64,000 nt of DNA from Albidovulum sp. (GTDB taxonomy: Bacteria > Pseudomonadota > Alphaproteobacteria > Rhodobacterales > Rhodobacteraceae): positions 62,001-126,000 of the forward strand of contig JAPPFL010000054.1 of the NCBI GenBank assembly GCA_028823855.1. Direction: 5' to 3'. Positions 55,045 through 64,000 of the stretch are shown in pieces. Under the pieces are notes generated by a model that saw only the letters and a list, made by a program, of their open reading frames with translations, made no database searches and was not told where the DNA came from. Both the position numbers and the translations under genes were made by a program. The first letter of the stretch is position 1, and each line of letters starts with the position of its first letter.

Positions 55045-56067
55045 TCAGCCTTGCCTCAAGATACGGCGGCCGAATAGTTCAGCTATTTGAACAGCATTCA
55101 GCGCCGCGCCCTTCCGCAAATTATCCGATACGCACCATAGGTTTAGTCCGTTGGCTATGGTCTCGTCCTGGCGTATCCGGCTAATGTATGTCGCGTATTC
55201 ACCTACGCAGTCTCGCGGAGTGACGTAACCGCCGTCTTTTCTCTCGTCGACTACCATAATTCCGGGTGCTTCGCGCAGTATGCTTCTGGCGTCGTCCGCG
55301 TCCAATCTTTCTTCAAATTCGATGTTAAGAGCTTCCGAGTGGCCGAAAAACACAGGTACTCGCACGCAGGTCGCGGTCACTTCAATTTCCGGATCAAGAA
55401 TTTTTTTGGTTTCGGCCGACATCTTCCATTCTTCGCGGGTGGACCCGTCATCTAAAAAGGAATCAATGTGGGGAATGACGTTAAAGGCTATCGTTTTCGG
55501 ATAGACCTTGGGCTCGACTGTTTTGTCTTGGGCGAAAACGGCTTTGGTCTGCTCGAACAGCTCGTCCATTGCCGCCTTGCCCGATCCGGAAACGGACTGG
55601 TACGTGGACACGACCACCCTTTTGATTCTGGCTCTGTCGTGCAGCGGCTTCAACGCAACGACCATTTGAGCGGTGGAGCAGTTCGGATTGGAGATAATGT
55701 TCCGATTCCGGAATTCCTCTATCGCGTCCGGGTTTACTTCGGGGACGATTAACGGAACGTCCTGTTCGTATCGGTAGAGCGACGAGTTGTCGATTACGGT
55801 GCACCCCGCGTCCGCCGCTTCAGGTGCGTACGTCCTCGTAGCCGCGGACCCGACCGCGAAAAGCGCAAAGTCCCACCCTTCGAAATCGAAACCGTCCAAA
55901 TCCTCGGCGTAGATCGATTGGTTCCCGAACTCGACGTCGGTTCCGACCGACTTGCTTGAAGCCAGCGCAGCAACCTCGTCTACGGGAAATCTTCGCTCGT
56001 GCAGGATGTTGAGCATTTCACGGCCGACATTGCCCGTCGCTCCCGCCACCGCAATCCTGTAACCCAT
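55045..56067 (-). CDS. asd: Aspartate-semialdehyde dehydrogenase
   Basis: A 340-residue NADPH-dependent enzyme of the lysine/threonine/methionine pathway. GATGNVGREMLNIL (cofactor) at the start, catalytic Cys in SNPNCSTAQMVVAL, and FFGHSEALNIEFEE with the substrate residues. It follows the tRNA-Pro and leuB on the same strand, as often in alphaproteobacteria. Core gene. Confidence 0.97.
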   Translation of the reverse strand: MGYRIAVAGATGNVGREMLNILHERRFPVDEVAALASSKSVGTDVEFGNQSIYAEDLDGFDFEGWDFALFAVGSAATRTYAPEAADAGCTVIDNSSLYRYEQDVPLIVPEVNPDAIEEFRNRNIISNPNCSTAQMVVALKPLHDRARIKRVVVSTYQSVSGSGKAAMDELFEQTKAVFAQDKTVEPKVYPKTIAFNVIPHIDSFLDDGSTREEWKMSAETKKILDPEIEVTATCVRVPVFFGHSEALNIEFEERLDADDARSILREAPGIMVVDERKDGGYVTPRDCVGEYATYISRIRQDETIANGLNLWCVSDNLRKGAALNAVQIAELFGRRILRQG

Positions 56068-56206
56068 ATCTTCCTCGCAACTGAACCTTAATCGCGCAGT
56101 TCCGTTAATCTAACCGCGATACAATTGAAACTTCCAAGATTCAAATTCGGAGTGAGCCGAGAATTGTATCCTACCGGCTACAGACCCCGAATTCGATAGG
56201 ATCGCT

Positions 56207-56283
56207 TGGTCGGAGTGAGAGGATTTGAACCTCCGGCCCCTGCCTCCCGAAGACAGTGCTCTACCAGGCTGAGCTACACTCCG
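56207..56283 (-). tRNA. tRNA-Pro (anticodon CGG)
   Basis: Reading minus: acceptor CGGAGTG pairs with CACTCCG; D arm GCTC/GAGC; anticodon stem CTGTC/GGCAG around loop TTCGGGA, giving anticodon CGG; T arm GGAGG-TTCAAAT-CCTCT with one G-T pair. Discriminator A at 56210 and an encoded CCA at 56209-56207. It lies between leuB and asd. Confidence 0.95.
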
Positions 56284-56550
56284 ATCGCCGCAATGCCCGA
56301 AATAGCCTTGCGTTCGACAAATGGCAAGCGTTTTGGAATCCGCCTCGCCGCCCGATCCCGGCGCGCTGCGAACTCGAAAACCACGGGGAGCGGCTGCATT
56401 TGAGGGAACGAGGCCGCGGCGATCGATAGCCTGCAAGGCATCGTAAACGGCTCGTTCCAGTTTCCGACAGGCATTGTCGGGCATCTCGGCTAGATGGCTG
56501 CGGCCGCGCCTGCGATTCGTCCTTGCAGGAAGCACGGCGTATTTGCCGGC

Positions 56551-57666
56551 CTAGTCGCTCAGCGATTCTTCTAGCGCGTCCAATACGCAGTCGCCTACGT
56601 CCGAAGTCGACGCGGGTTCCATATCCTCGACCTGAAGGAGGTCGGCGGTGCGGATTCCCATTCCAAGAACGCTTTCCACGGCATTCTCGATGCGCGCGGC
56701 TTCCTCGCCTTCGTCGAAGGAGTACCTGAGGGCCATGGCAAGTGAAAGAATGCAAGCGCATGGATTCGCCTTGCCCTGGCCGGCTATATCGGGAGCGGAG
56801 CCGTGAACGGGCTCGTACATCGCCTTCGGCCTTCCGTTCACGCCCTTGTCGCCAAGGGATGCCGATGGAAGCATTCCCAGAGATCCTGTCAGCATCGCGG
56901 CGGTATCCGACAAGATATCGCCGAACAGATTGTCGGTAACGATGACATCGAACTGCTTGGGCCAGCGGACAAGCTGCATTGAACCTGCGTCCGCATACAT
57001 ATGCGACAGCTCAATCTCCGGGTATTCCCTATCGCCAACCCACTGAACTTCCTCGCGCCACAGAATCCCGGATTCCATTACGTTCGCCTTTTCCATCGAA
57101 CAAAGTTTTCCGCTGCGTCGCTTAGCCAATTCGAACGCCGAACGAGCAACACGGCGAATCTCGTTCGTCGTGTATCTCTGGGTGTTGACTCCGATGCGCC
57201 CGCCCTCGTTGTCGTCAGTAATTCCTCGCGGTTCGCCGAAATAGACGCCCGAAGTCAATTCCCGCACGATAAGAATGTCCAGGCCGGCGACGACTTCCTT
57301 TTTCAGCGAGGAAAAATCCGCAAGCGCGTCGAAGCATATGGCGGGTCGGAGATTCGAAAACAGATCCAGTTCCTTCCGCAATCTCAGCAGGCCGCGTTCC
57401 GGCTTGACCGAAAATTCCAGATTGTCGTATTCGGGCCCGCCGACCGCCCCGAGCAGAACGGCATCGACCGACAATGCCTTGGACAGCGTATCGTCGTGCA
57501 GCGGAACGCCATGAACGTCGAAGGCTGCTCCGCCGACCAAGTCTTCCGTTACGTCGAATGACATGCTGCGCTTCGCTTCAAGCCAATCGATCACTTTTGC
57601 GACTTCGGCCATCACTTCGGGGCCAATGCCGTCGCCTGGAAGAATCAGTAAACTATACGCGCCCAT
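56551..57666 (-). CDS. leuB: 3-isopropylmalate dehydrogenase
   Basis: A 371-residue isocitrate/isopropylmalate dehydrogenase. [14 protein letters not shown] at the start, [13 protein letters not shown]-like [21 protein letters not shown], the signature [27 protein letters not shown], and [15 protein letters not shown]. It oxidises 3-isopropylmalate in leucine synthesis. leuCD are not visible in the window. Core gene. Confidence 0.97.
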   Translation of the reverse strand: MGAYSLLILPGDGIGPEVMAEVAKVIDWLEAKRSMSFDVTEDLVGGAAFDVHGVPLHDDTLSKALSVDAVLLGAVGGPEYDNLEFSVKPERGLLRLRKELDLFSNLRPAICFDALADFSSLKKEVVAGLDILIVRELTSGVYFGEPRGITDDNEGGRIGVNTQRYTTNEIRRVARSAFELAKRRSGKLCSMEKANVMESGILWREEVQWVGDREYPEIELSHMYADAGSMQLVRWPKQFDVIVTDNLFGDILSDTAAMLTGSLGMLPSASLGDKGVNGRPKAMYEPVHGSAPDIAGQGKANPCACILSLAMALRYSFDEGEEAARIENAVESVLGMGIRTADLLQVEDMEPASTSDVGDCVLDALEESLSD

Positions 57667-57898
57667 CTCGCTGTCTCCGCAATTTTCGATATGATTTGCC
57701 TAATCACTTGCCGAATTGCGGTCAAGATCGACATGCATTTTCGCCGGCCGCGCCGTTCGACGGCAGTCTAAATTCCCGCTTCAAAAAATTGATATCGGGA
57801 TAACGCCGCATTCCTGGCGGCACTAGCATTGCGGGGGTGCCAAACTACGATGGAATCCGCTACTGTCGCGTTTGAAAGGCAATCGAGGTGTCGCGCCA

Positions 57899-58351
57899 AT
57901 GATAGAAAGCAAATCCGGGGATCTTTTAAGCGACGACGCGGATGCGCTGGTCAATGCAGTAAACTGCCAGGGCAGCATGGACGGAGGAATCGCAAGGCAG
58001 TTTAAAATCAGGTTTCCGGAATATTTCCGCGCCTACGCCCGCTCCTGCGAACGAGGCGAAATTCGACTGGGCGAAGTAAATCTCCATGCGATCGGCAATC
58101 CCGAGCCGCCGTTCTACATCGCTAGTTTTCCCACAATGGCTCTACCGGGGCAGAAGGCCAGAATCGAGGATATCGATAGCGGCCTTTCGGATCTCGGCCG
58201 CAAAATTCAAACGAAGAGGATACGCTCTGTAGCCATTCCGGCGCTGGGCTGCGGCATCGGCGGGCTGGAATGGAGCTCTGTACGCAAAAGCATAGAAACC
58301 GCGCTCGGCGACATAGACGGGCTGCGGGTTTTGCTATTCGAGCCGCGATGA
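57899..58351 (+). CDS. Macro-domain protein (DarG-like ADP-ribosyl hydrolase fold), stand-alone
   Basis: A 150-residue single macro domain. SGDLLSDDADALVNAVNCQG, SMDGGIARQFKIRFPEYFRA, YIASFPT, SRIEDI-like ARIEDIDSGLSDLG and AIPALGCGIGGLEWSSVRKS match the DarG/ALC1-like macro family that removes ADP-ribose from DNA or carries it. ATG 57899 has GAGGTG about 8 nt upstream; a TTG at 57872 is less likely. DarG normally pairs with the DNA ADP-ribosyltransferase DarT; none is adjacent. Complete domain, no lesions. Confidence 0.85.
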   Translation: MIESKSGDLLSDDADALVNAVNCQGSMDGGIARQFKIRFPEYFRAYARSCERGEIRLGEVNLHAIGNPEPPFYIASFPTMALPGQKARIEDIDSGLSDLGRKIQTKRIRSVAIPALGCGIGGLEWSSVRKSIETALGDIDGLRVLLFEPR

Positions 58352-58403
58352 ACGCAGCAGGCGGCGGGATTTGCGGAATCGAACAGATTCGCGGGGAAGC
58401 TAT

Positions 58404-59153
58404 TCAGGACACGGGAATTTTGGGATCGTCGAGTCGAAGAGGGAACGTTCTCGGCGAAAGCGCCGACTGAAACCACGTAATAAATCCGTGGACCGAAAAA
58501 ACGGGCAGGCCGGTTTTCTTGCGGATATCCGCCGCGTACGGCACCATGTTCGTGCATTCCAGTATGATCGCACCAAGGTCGGAGTTGGCCTCCACCAGAT
58601 CATCCGCGGCTTGCAAGAGATCGACCCTGCATTGCGCGAAGTCGATTTCCGGCGAATCCCGAATAATTTTGCGGGCGAATTCCTTGCCTCCCTCCGTGCC
58701 AGCTACGGGAGTCGCTTCGGGTACTCCGGCGGCGCTCAAATGCTCGGGCGACAGGTCCTTTTTTGAAATCGTTAGGACACCTGCCCTCTTGCCGGTCGGC
58801 AGCAGCGAATTGACGAACGGCACCTGCATCAGCGGCGAGGCGGCGACCGGCACGCCCGCAGCATCCTTGATTTTGTCCTGGAATAAAGACAGGTAGCCGC
58901 AATTCGTCGTCAAGCCGTCGACCCCGTGCGCGACCAAGTCCTTGGCGGCGTCAATGAATGCACCTTCGAGGCCTTCCGCCCTTTGGCAAATGACTCGTTC
59001 CGGCGACGCTCCGCGCACGATTCTGAATTGAACCGGAAAAGGCCACGTATTCGCATTCGCCATATCGCCGTGGATTCTGGGAAACCTAGTTTCCAGCATC
59101 AGTATTCCGACGCTAGCTCCGTAAACGGATTTCCCGCCATATTCGAGTGTCAT
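58404..59153 (-). CDS. Aspartate/glutamate racemase-family protein
   Basis: A 249-residue protein with both catalytic-type Cys: TTNCGYLSLFQ and ILECTNMVPYA. MTLEYGGKSVYGASVGILML begins the family homology, and ATG 59153 has AGAGG 6 nt upstream. The frame also opens at 59297 (MDKFENSG...) behind a very good GGAG site, so a 48-residue longer form is possible. Divergent from a TPP enzyme gene. Substrate could be Asp, Glu, or hydantoin-type compounds. Confidence 0.85.
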   Translation of the reverse strand: MTLEYGGKSVYGASVGILMLETRFPRIHGDMANANTWPFPVQFRIVRGASPERVICQRAEGLEGAFIDAAKDLVAHGVDGLTTNCGYLSLFQDKIKDAAGVPVAASPLMQVPFVNSLLPTGKRAGVLTISKKDLSPEHLSAAGVPEATPVAGTEGGKEFARKIIRDSPEIDFAQCRVDLLQAADDLVEANSDLGAIILECTNMVPYAADIRKKTGLPVFSVHGFITWFQSALSPRTFPLRLDDPKIPVS

Positions 59154-59391
59154 GCCAACCTCTGTTCGCGACGCCGATCCTTCCGGAGCCCGCCCGCTCG
59201 CAAGCCCGGTCTCGAATCCGGCGCCGGCGCGCAATGATCTCCAATTGACTTTCGTTTCCTGAAACCGATCCTTGCCGGAATTTTCAAATTTGTCCATAAG
59301 AGTCTCCTGCCGTCAAATACGTTTCGCGGCAATTGAACCGTTCCTGCGCCTGACTGCGCTGTTTCGATAGGTCTCCCAGGAGAATTTCATC

Positions 59392-61095
59392 ATGAGTCAC
59401 GCGCCGCCAAACACTTTGAACGGAGCCGAATCCTTCGTGCGCATGCTGCAAGCCTACGACGTGACTCACATTTTCGGCCTGTGCGGAGACACTACGCTTC
59501 CGTTCTACGACGCTCTGTATCGACTTGATCATGGAATTAGGCACGTTCTGACGCGCGATGAGCGCACTTCCGCCTATATGGCCGACGGATATTCGCGTAT
59601 TTCCGGCAAGCCCGGAATTTGCGAGGGGCCATCGGGAGGCGGCGCCACCTATATTCTTCCCGGCCTCATCGAAGCCAGTGAATCGTCGTCCGCCGTCCTC
59701 GGCATCACGACCGATATCTCCGTAGCGTCGTACGGTAAATATCCGCTGACCGAAGTCGACCAGTCCGCGCTAATGCGTCCCTTGACGAAATGGAATACCG
59801 TAATTGCCCGCGCGGACCATATACCTCGAATGGTGCGAAAGGCATTCAGGGCTATGACGACCGGGCGTCCCGGCGCGGCTCACCTCGGGCTTCCCTACGA
59901 TATACAATACGACGCGGTGGACTCTTCGGATATCTGGGCGGAGCCGAGCCACAAAACTTATCCCGCGTGGCGCGCCGCTCCCGAGCCGGGAGCTGCCGAG
60001 GCCGCCGTCGACGCGATATTGTCCGCAAAAAAACCCTTGATTGTTTGCGGCGGCGGCGTCGTGGCATCGGGAGCGACCGGCGCGCTCGATCAATTGGCGT
60101 CCATGCTGGACATACCGGTTGCAACTTCGATTTCCGGTCAAGGCAGCCTCGCCGACGCGCATCCAAACAGCCTGGGGGTCGTTGGATCGAACGGCGGCAC
60201 CGAACCGACCTGGGAATTCATGCTGCAATCCGACCTCGTGGTCTTCATGGGCTGCCGCGCCGGTTCTACCACAACGGCGCGATGGGAGGCTCCGCCGCCG
60301 AATGCGAGAATTGTGCACTTCGACTGCGATCCTATGGCGATCGGCGCAAACTATCCGACGGAAGTCGCGGTCGTGGCCGACCTCAAACTCGCGCTCGAGG
60401 CAGCTGTCGCATATTTGGAATCAATTTCGGGTCGAACCAAGAGATTTGAGGGCGCAGCCGAGATTTTGAAAGCCAAGAGCCGCAAATTCGAAGAATTCGA
60501 TCGTATCGCCGACAGCGGCGAAAAACCGATCAGACCGGAAGCCGTGGTCAAGGCGATGCAGCGATCGATTCCGGAAGACGCAATTATCGTTTCCGACCCG
60601 GGAACATCCTGCCCGTACCTCTCGGCATACTATTGCCAAGCTAAGCCGGGCAGGCATTTCATTACAAACAGGGCGCACGGAGCTCTAGGGTACTCGCTCG
60701 GCGCAGCTCTCGGCGCGTGGTTTGCCTGCCCTTCCCGCAAGCCGGTCGCCGTCATGGGAGACGGTTCGTTCGGATTCACTTGCGGCGAACTCGAAACGGT
60801 AGTGCGAACGAAGGCGCCGCTTGCGATCATAGTATTTTCCAACAGCAGCTTCGGCTGGATCAGGGCGAGCCAGCATGATGACTGCGGCAGGCGCTACCAC
60901 AACGTCGATTTCGATCGAACGGACCACGCCGCTGTCGCATCCAACTATGGAATCAAGTCCTGGCGCGTCGAAGATCCCGCCAAGTTGCATTCGACCATCA
61001 GCGAAGCGGTAGAACGCGACGGCCCGGCGCTTGTCGACATCGTGTGCCAGCCGCTTGAAGAATCGAACGCGCCGGTGCGCAGATGGATGGGATAG
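59392..61095 (+). CDS. Thiamine-pyrophosphate enzyme (acetolactate synthase/oxalyl-decarboxylase-like)
   Basis: A 567-residue TPP enzyme. N-terminal pyrimidine domain with the active-site Glu in TRDERTSAYMADGYSRIS; central nucleotide-like domain with PLIVCGGGVVASGA; C-terminal PP domain with VMGDGSFGFTCGELETVV then FSNSSFGWI (the GDG...N motif). It decarboxylates or ligates a 2-keto acid. ATG 59392 follows AGGAGAA. Divergent from the racemase-family gene; both may belong to one amino- or keto-acid pathway. Confidence 0.9.
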   Translation: MSHAPPNTLNGAESFVRMLQAYDVTHIFGLCGDTTLPFYDALYRLDHGIRHVLTRDERTSAYMADGYSRISGKPGICEGPSGGGATYILPGLIEASESSSAVLGITTDISVASYGKYPLTEVDQSALMRPLTKWNTVIARADHIPRMVRKAFRAMTTGRPGAAHLGLPYDIQYDAVDSSDIWAEPSHKTYPAWRAAPEPGAAEAAVDAILSAKKPLIVCGGGVVASGATGALDQLASMLDIPVATSISGQGSLADAHPNSLGVVGSNGGTEPTWEFMLQSDLVVFMGCRAGSTTTARWEAPPPNARIVHFDCDPMAIGANYPTEVAVVADLKLALEAAVAYLESISGRTKRFEGAAEILKAKSRKFEEFDRIADSGEKPIRPEAVVKAMQRSIPEDAIIVSDPGTSCPYLSAYYCQAKPGRHFITNRAHGALGYSLGAALGAWFACPSRKPVAVMGDGSFGFTCGELETVVRTKAPLAIIVFSNSSFGWIRASQHDDCGRRYHNVDFDRTDHAAVASNYGIKSWRVEDPAKLHSTISEAVERDGPALVDIVCQPLEESNAPVRRWMG

Positions 61096-61464
61096 GAGAT
61101 CGACGCGATTTGGCTGACAAGCCCGGCGATTTCAGAGTTTGTCCTTGAATTCGCACCTGTCGCCGTCGTCCCGCCGTCGCGACGTCAAATCAGCATGGTG
61201 ACAGCAAATCGACGGATAGCTTCGCCTCATGCTCGCGGTCTGAAGCTCCTGGCCCGTCGCGGCCGAGCATGCAGCGATTTCGAGTTCGACCGATTCCCTG
61301 CTTCAACGCGGAAACAACGATCGATTTCGATCGAATTGCGGCCTTCGAATTGTCGTGGCTCGAAACGCAACCGGCTTGGAACTACCGAATTTTGCTTTTC
61401 ACATTTTATGTTCCCGAAATTTCAACTATTAGGGCGCTTATCCAACCATCCTAGGAGTAAACAA
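61096..61464. other. Intergenic stretch upstream of a sugar-uptake operon
   Basis: 369 bp with no gene. The frame of the next gene is open here, but the segment lacks a signal peptide and motifs. A GGAG site lies at about 61454. Promoter of the ABC operon is expected here; a cluster of TTTT/AATT near 61390 could be part of it. Confidence 0.5.
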
Positions 61465-62790
61465 ATGACAATCGTACGACGCTACTTGCTTGCCGCTTCG
61501 GCGACAGCTTCAATTCTCGCGGCTTCGCCGTTCACGCTTGCGGACGAGATGAAGTACAGCCTTTTGCCTGGAAAGCCCTTTGAAGGAACCACGCTCAACA
61601 TTCTTTCGGTTGTGACACCGCAGTTCGACGGTTTAATGCTTCGCGATGACGAGTTCACGGAATTGACCGGCATCGAAACAGAATGGACATTCATACCCTT
61701 CGTTTCGCTTCAGGAAAAAGTCGCGGCCGAAGGCATCGCGGCGACCGGCACGTACGATGTTGTCAACTATCTCGACAGTTGGGGGCCCGCGAATAGCCAC
61801 TGGCTGGTAAAAATCGACGAGTTGATGGAGAGAGACGGAATATCCATGGACCGCTATCCAGCCGCGTTCGCGCGGTCGGCGCAGTTCGAAGGCGAAACTC
61901 TCGGTTTTCCCCTTAGAGCCCATCCGCAGCTTCTCTTCTACCGCAAGGACTTGATTCCCAACCCGCCCGAGAGCTGGGAAGAAATTATCGAGGCCGGAAA
62001 GGCTCTCAAGGAATCCAACCCGGATATTGCGCCTCTAGCACTCTACTACTTTAACGACGGCAACCGCCAAAACCTGTTCATTTGGCTTAATTTCCTGTGG
62101 GCGGCAGGCGCGGACATCTTCAACGAAGACTGGTCCCCCGCATGGACGACCGAGGAAGCTCTCAAGGCGACCGAAGACTACATCGCCCTGCATACCGTCC
62201 ACGGAGTCACCAACTCAAATAGCGTGTCCTTTGTCGAACAGGATGCGCGCCAATCCTTTATGCAAGGCAACTCAGCGATGATTCCCGTATGGTGGTGGGC
62301 CTATTCCGGCTTTTACAACCCGGATGCCTCTACTTTGACGAAGGATCAAGTCGGCTTCACAGGCATGCCTACGTATCAGGGAAAAACCAAATCCTACGCC
62401 ATTTCTATGCCGTTCTCGATTTCGGAATATTCGAAGCAGCAAGGCGCGGCATGGGAGTTCCTGAAATGGCTTTCAAATCCTGAAATGGACCGGGCAAACG
62501 CCATTGAGCGGGAAGTCAAAGGAAAGAAAATCGTCAATAACGTCGTGACCCATATTTCAAGCCTGACCGACGCCGAAGTCAACGCCGCAAACGACGGTAT
62601 TCAGTCCGCGGCATGGGAGTCGCTGCGCGATTCCGACATCATGCCTCAGATCACGGAATGGCCGGAAGTCGGCGACATAATTTCCGCGGCGATCGCGCGC
62701 GCCGCCGCCGGAGGCGACGTTAGGGAGCTGATGATCGAAGCCGCCGAGCAGTCCGAACGCATTCTTCGCCGTTCAGGACGAATCGAATAG
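61465..62790 (+). CDS. Sugar ABC transporter substrate-binding protein (family 1)
   Basis: A 441-residue periplasmic protein. ATG 61465 follows TAGGAG and starts a signal peptide (MTIVRRYLLAASATASILAA, cut near TLADE). Then LNILSVVTPQFDGLMLRDDE, FRLGFPL-like TLGFPLRAHPQLLFYRKDL and SAMIPVWWWAYSGF. The frame runs 90 codons further upstream but without homology. It captures an unknown sugar or polyol for the two permeases that follow. Confidence 0.92.
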   Translation: MTIVRRYLLAASATASILAASPFTLADEMKYSLLPGKPFEGTTLNILSVVTPQFDGLMLRDDEFTELTGIETEWTFIPFVSLQEKVAAEGIAATGTYDVVNYLDSWGPANSHWLVKIDELMERDGISMDRYPAAFARSAQFEGETLGFPLRAHPQLLFYRKDLIPNPPESWEEIIEAGKALKESNPDIAPLALYYFNDGNRQNLFIWLNFLWAAGADIFNEDWSPAWTTEEALKATEDYIALHTVHGVTNSNSVSFVEQDARQSFMQGNSAMIPVWWWAYSGFYNPDASTLTKDQVGFTGMPTYQGKTKSYAISMPFSISEYSKQQGAAWEFLKWLSNPEMDRANAIEREVKGKKIVNNVVTHISSLTDAEVNAANDGIQSAAWESLRDSDIMPQITEWPEVGDIISAAIARAAAGGDVRELMIEAAEQSERILRRSGRIE

Positions 62791-62807
62791 CGACCTCAAA
62801 TTGTTGA

Positions 62808-62840
62808 GCCGCCCGGCGCGAATCGATCGCGCCGGGCGGC
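62808..62840 (+). promoter_or_regulatory. Perfect intercistronic hairpin after the binding-protein gene
   Basis: GCCGCCCGGCGCGA, loop ATCGA, TCGCGCCGGGCGGC: a 14-bp perfect stem 17 nt after the stop codon and 21 nt before the permease ATG. No T-run follows, so it is more likely an mRNA-stabilising structure that raises binding-protein output than a terminator. Confidence 0.7.
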
Positions 62841-62861
62841 GCGCGCGACTAAGGTGCCGAC

Positions 62862-63734
62862 ATGCGCGACCGAACGCTGAAATACTTGCTCGTGGCGCCC
62901 TCCATAGCGGTTGTTTTCGCGACAGCGATTTGGCCGCTGATCCAGTCGTTCAATCTTTCGCTCTACCTTGGGCTGCTAACGAAGCCGAAATTTCCTCAAG
63001 GATTTATCGGCATCGAGAACTATGAATGGGCTGTTCTCGAGGAACCTGCGTTTTGGAATGCTGTCGCCGTTACCGGCATCTATACGCTCGCCACGGTTTC
63101 ATTGACCGTTGTCGCTGCGCTCGGCCTGGCGCTGCTTCTCGCTCCGGGAGGGCGCCTGCGCGCCTCCGTTCAGACGCTTCTGATACTGCCGTTTGCGATG
63201 TCGCCGGCACTGGTGGGAGTTTCTTTCCGGTTCATGTTCAATCCCGAATTTGGATTGTTCGACGCATTTTTCGGCCTGATCTTTCCGCCGCTCGCGCACT
63301 TGAACTGGCTAGCGGATCCCATTCTCGCATTCTGCGTTTGCGTCATGGCCGACGTTTGGGGATGGATCCCCTTCCTGACTCTTGTGCTGATTGGCGGGCT
63401 GGCGACAGTACCGCGCGATACGATCGAAGCCGCCCAGGTCGACGGCGCGTCGGGATGGCGAGTGCTTAAGGATGTAACCCTTCCGCAGCTACTCCCGGTG
63501 CTCGCGGTAGTCATCATCCTGAAATCGATTTTTTCCCTAAAGACATTCGATCAGATCTACATGCTCACAAACGGCGGCCCGGGCACGGCAACGCAGACGC
63601 TAAGCCACTACATTTACTTTAACGGATTCAAATACGGCCAGATCGGGTATTCCGCATCCGTTGCCTGGCTGATGGTTGTTCCGATGATTTTCCTGACCTA
63701 CGCCTACGCCAGGCTCGTTTTCAGAAAGCAATGA
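62862..63734 (+). CDS. Sugar ABC transporter permease (MalF/UgpA type)
   Basis: A 290-residue membrane protein with six hydrophobic segments. The EAA loop is IEAAQVDGASGWRVLKDVTL near residue 190. It has the expected TNGGPGTATQTL segment in the last periplasmic part. The stop overlaps the ATG of the next gene by 4 bp (ATGA). Confidence 0.94.
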   Translation: MRDRTLKYLLVAPSIAVVFATAIWPLIQSFNLSLYLGLLTKPKFPQGFIGIENYEWAVLEEPAFWNAVAVTGIYTLATVSLTVVAALGLALLLAPGGRLRASVQTLLILPFAMSPALVGVSFRFMFNPEFGLFDAFFGLIFPPLAHLNWLADPILAFCVCVMADVWGWIPFLTLVLIGGLATVPRDTIEAAQVDGASGWRVLKDVTLPQLLPVLAVVIILKSIFSLKTFDQIYMLTNGGPGTATQTLSHYIYFNGFKYGQIGYSASVAWLMVVPMIFLTYAYARLVFRKQ

Positions 63735-64000
63735 CCATGTCTTTCGGAAACATGCGAAAATTTTGGAAAGCCGTACAGGTGCTCGCGATCCTTTCCGCGG
63801 CGGCGATCATGCTGGTTCCTATCATCTGGATATTCCTAGCCGCTTTCAAAACCCACGTAGACGTCTATCAGCTCAAGCTGTTTTTCATTCCGACGCTCGA
63901 GAATTTCGGAACCGTGTTTTCCGACCCTTACCGTTTGGGCGACAAGCTGTTCAATTCGACGATCGTCTCACTGGTAACTGTCGCTATCGCGATACCGGTG
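63731..64000 (+). CDS. Sugar ABC transporter permease (MalG type), 3' end outside window
   Basis: ATG 63731 overlaps the upstream stop. The 90 visible residues contain one strong membrane helix (VLAILSAAAIMLVPIIWIFL), then FKTHVDVYQLKLFFIPTLEN and the start of helix 2. This is the N-terminal pattern of MalG-type permeases. Gene continues beyond the window; an ATPase is probably further on. Confidence 0.88.
   Translation, partial: MTMSFGNMRKFWKAVQVLAILSAAAIMLVPIIWIFLAAFKTHVDVYQLKLFFIPTLENFGTVFSDPYRLGDKLFNSTIVSLVTVAIAIPV

Noticed and set aside
1-64000. CRISPR arrays, retron or cas genes
   Set aside because: No regularly spaced direct repeats and no Cas, reverse transcriptase or similar motifs were noticed on either strand.

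Overview
The window looks like a chromosomal segment of an alphaproteobacterium. Evidence: a DUF2794 gene next to an NlpC/P60 hydrolase and an M17 aminopeptidase; leuB and asd on one strand around a tRNA-Pro; and an abundance of solute-binding-protein transporters and Gfo/Idh/MocA dehydrogenases. Composition is GC-rich but uneven. Several intergenic stretches are long, and many genes are visibly decaying, so the genome appears to be shedding accessory DNA. A host- or particle-associated life would fit, but that is inference only.

Left third (1-26 kb): catabolic transport. A GntR-type regulator tail precedes an XylF/G/H-like sugar ABC transporter, a gluconate-2-dehydrogenase-type subunit 3, a GMC flavoprotein and an enolase-superfamily dehydratase, which read as one uptake/oxidation/dehydration set. 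A dead Fic gene (7.8-9.1 kb) follows. Next, on the minus strand, a tripartite tricarboxylate transporter (TctC-B-A) is coupled to a Tm-1-like/UPF0261 protein and a trimethylamine-dehydrogenase-like flavoprotein. From 16 to 26 kb two divergent operons share one sugar substrate: MalK-type ATPase plus three Gfo/Idh/MocA oxidoreductases on minus; hydrolase, binding protein, two permeases and a 2-hydroxyacid dehydrogenase on plus.

Middle (26-40 kb): a graveyard of mobile DNA. It holds an IS4-family 3' remnant; a 2.35-kb element encoding a DUF4338 (DruA-type) domain fused to a Tn5-like transposase, with an amber codon and a lost catalytic Asp; a second DUF4338 fragment; a broken tyrosine integrase; an intact-looking RelE/Xre toxin-antitoxin pair; a 1.74-kb element with 143-bp inverted repeats and decayed tyrosine recombinases (RIT-like); an IS5 remnant; and AEC and TctA transporter pseudogenes. 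Inside it is a small catabolic islet (three intact NAD(P)-dependent dehydrogenases, 35.6-39.4 kb).

Right third (40-64 kb): mostly core or ordinary genes. A livKHMGF operon, a double-CDGSH protein, a cytochrome b561, a VOC protein, a gamma-glutamyltransferase, DUF2794, NlpC/P60, leucyl aminopeptidase, a 5'-nucleotidase, asd, tRNA-Pro(CGG), leuB, a DarG-like solitary macro domain, an Asp/Glu racemase, a TPP enzyme, and the start of another sugar ABC operon that runs off the window.

The best candidates for a second look are the DUF4338-transposase fusion, the RIT-like inverted-repeat element, the TMADH-like enzyme that lacks Cys30/Tyr60 within the Tct/UPF0261 operon, and the orphan DarG-type macro domain. 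No CRISPR array and no complete defence island were seen.
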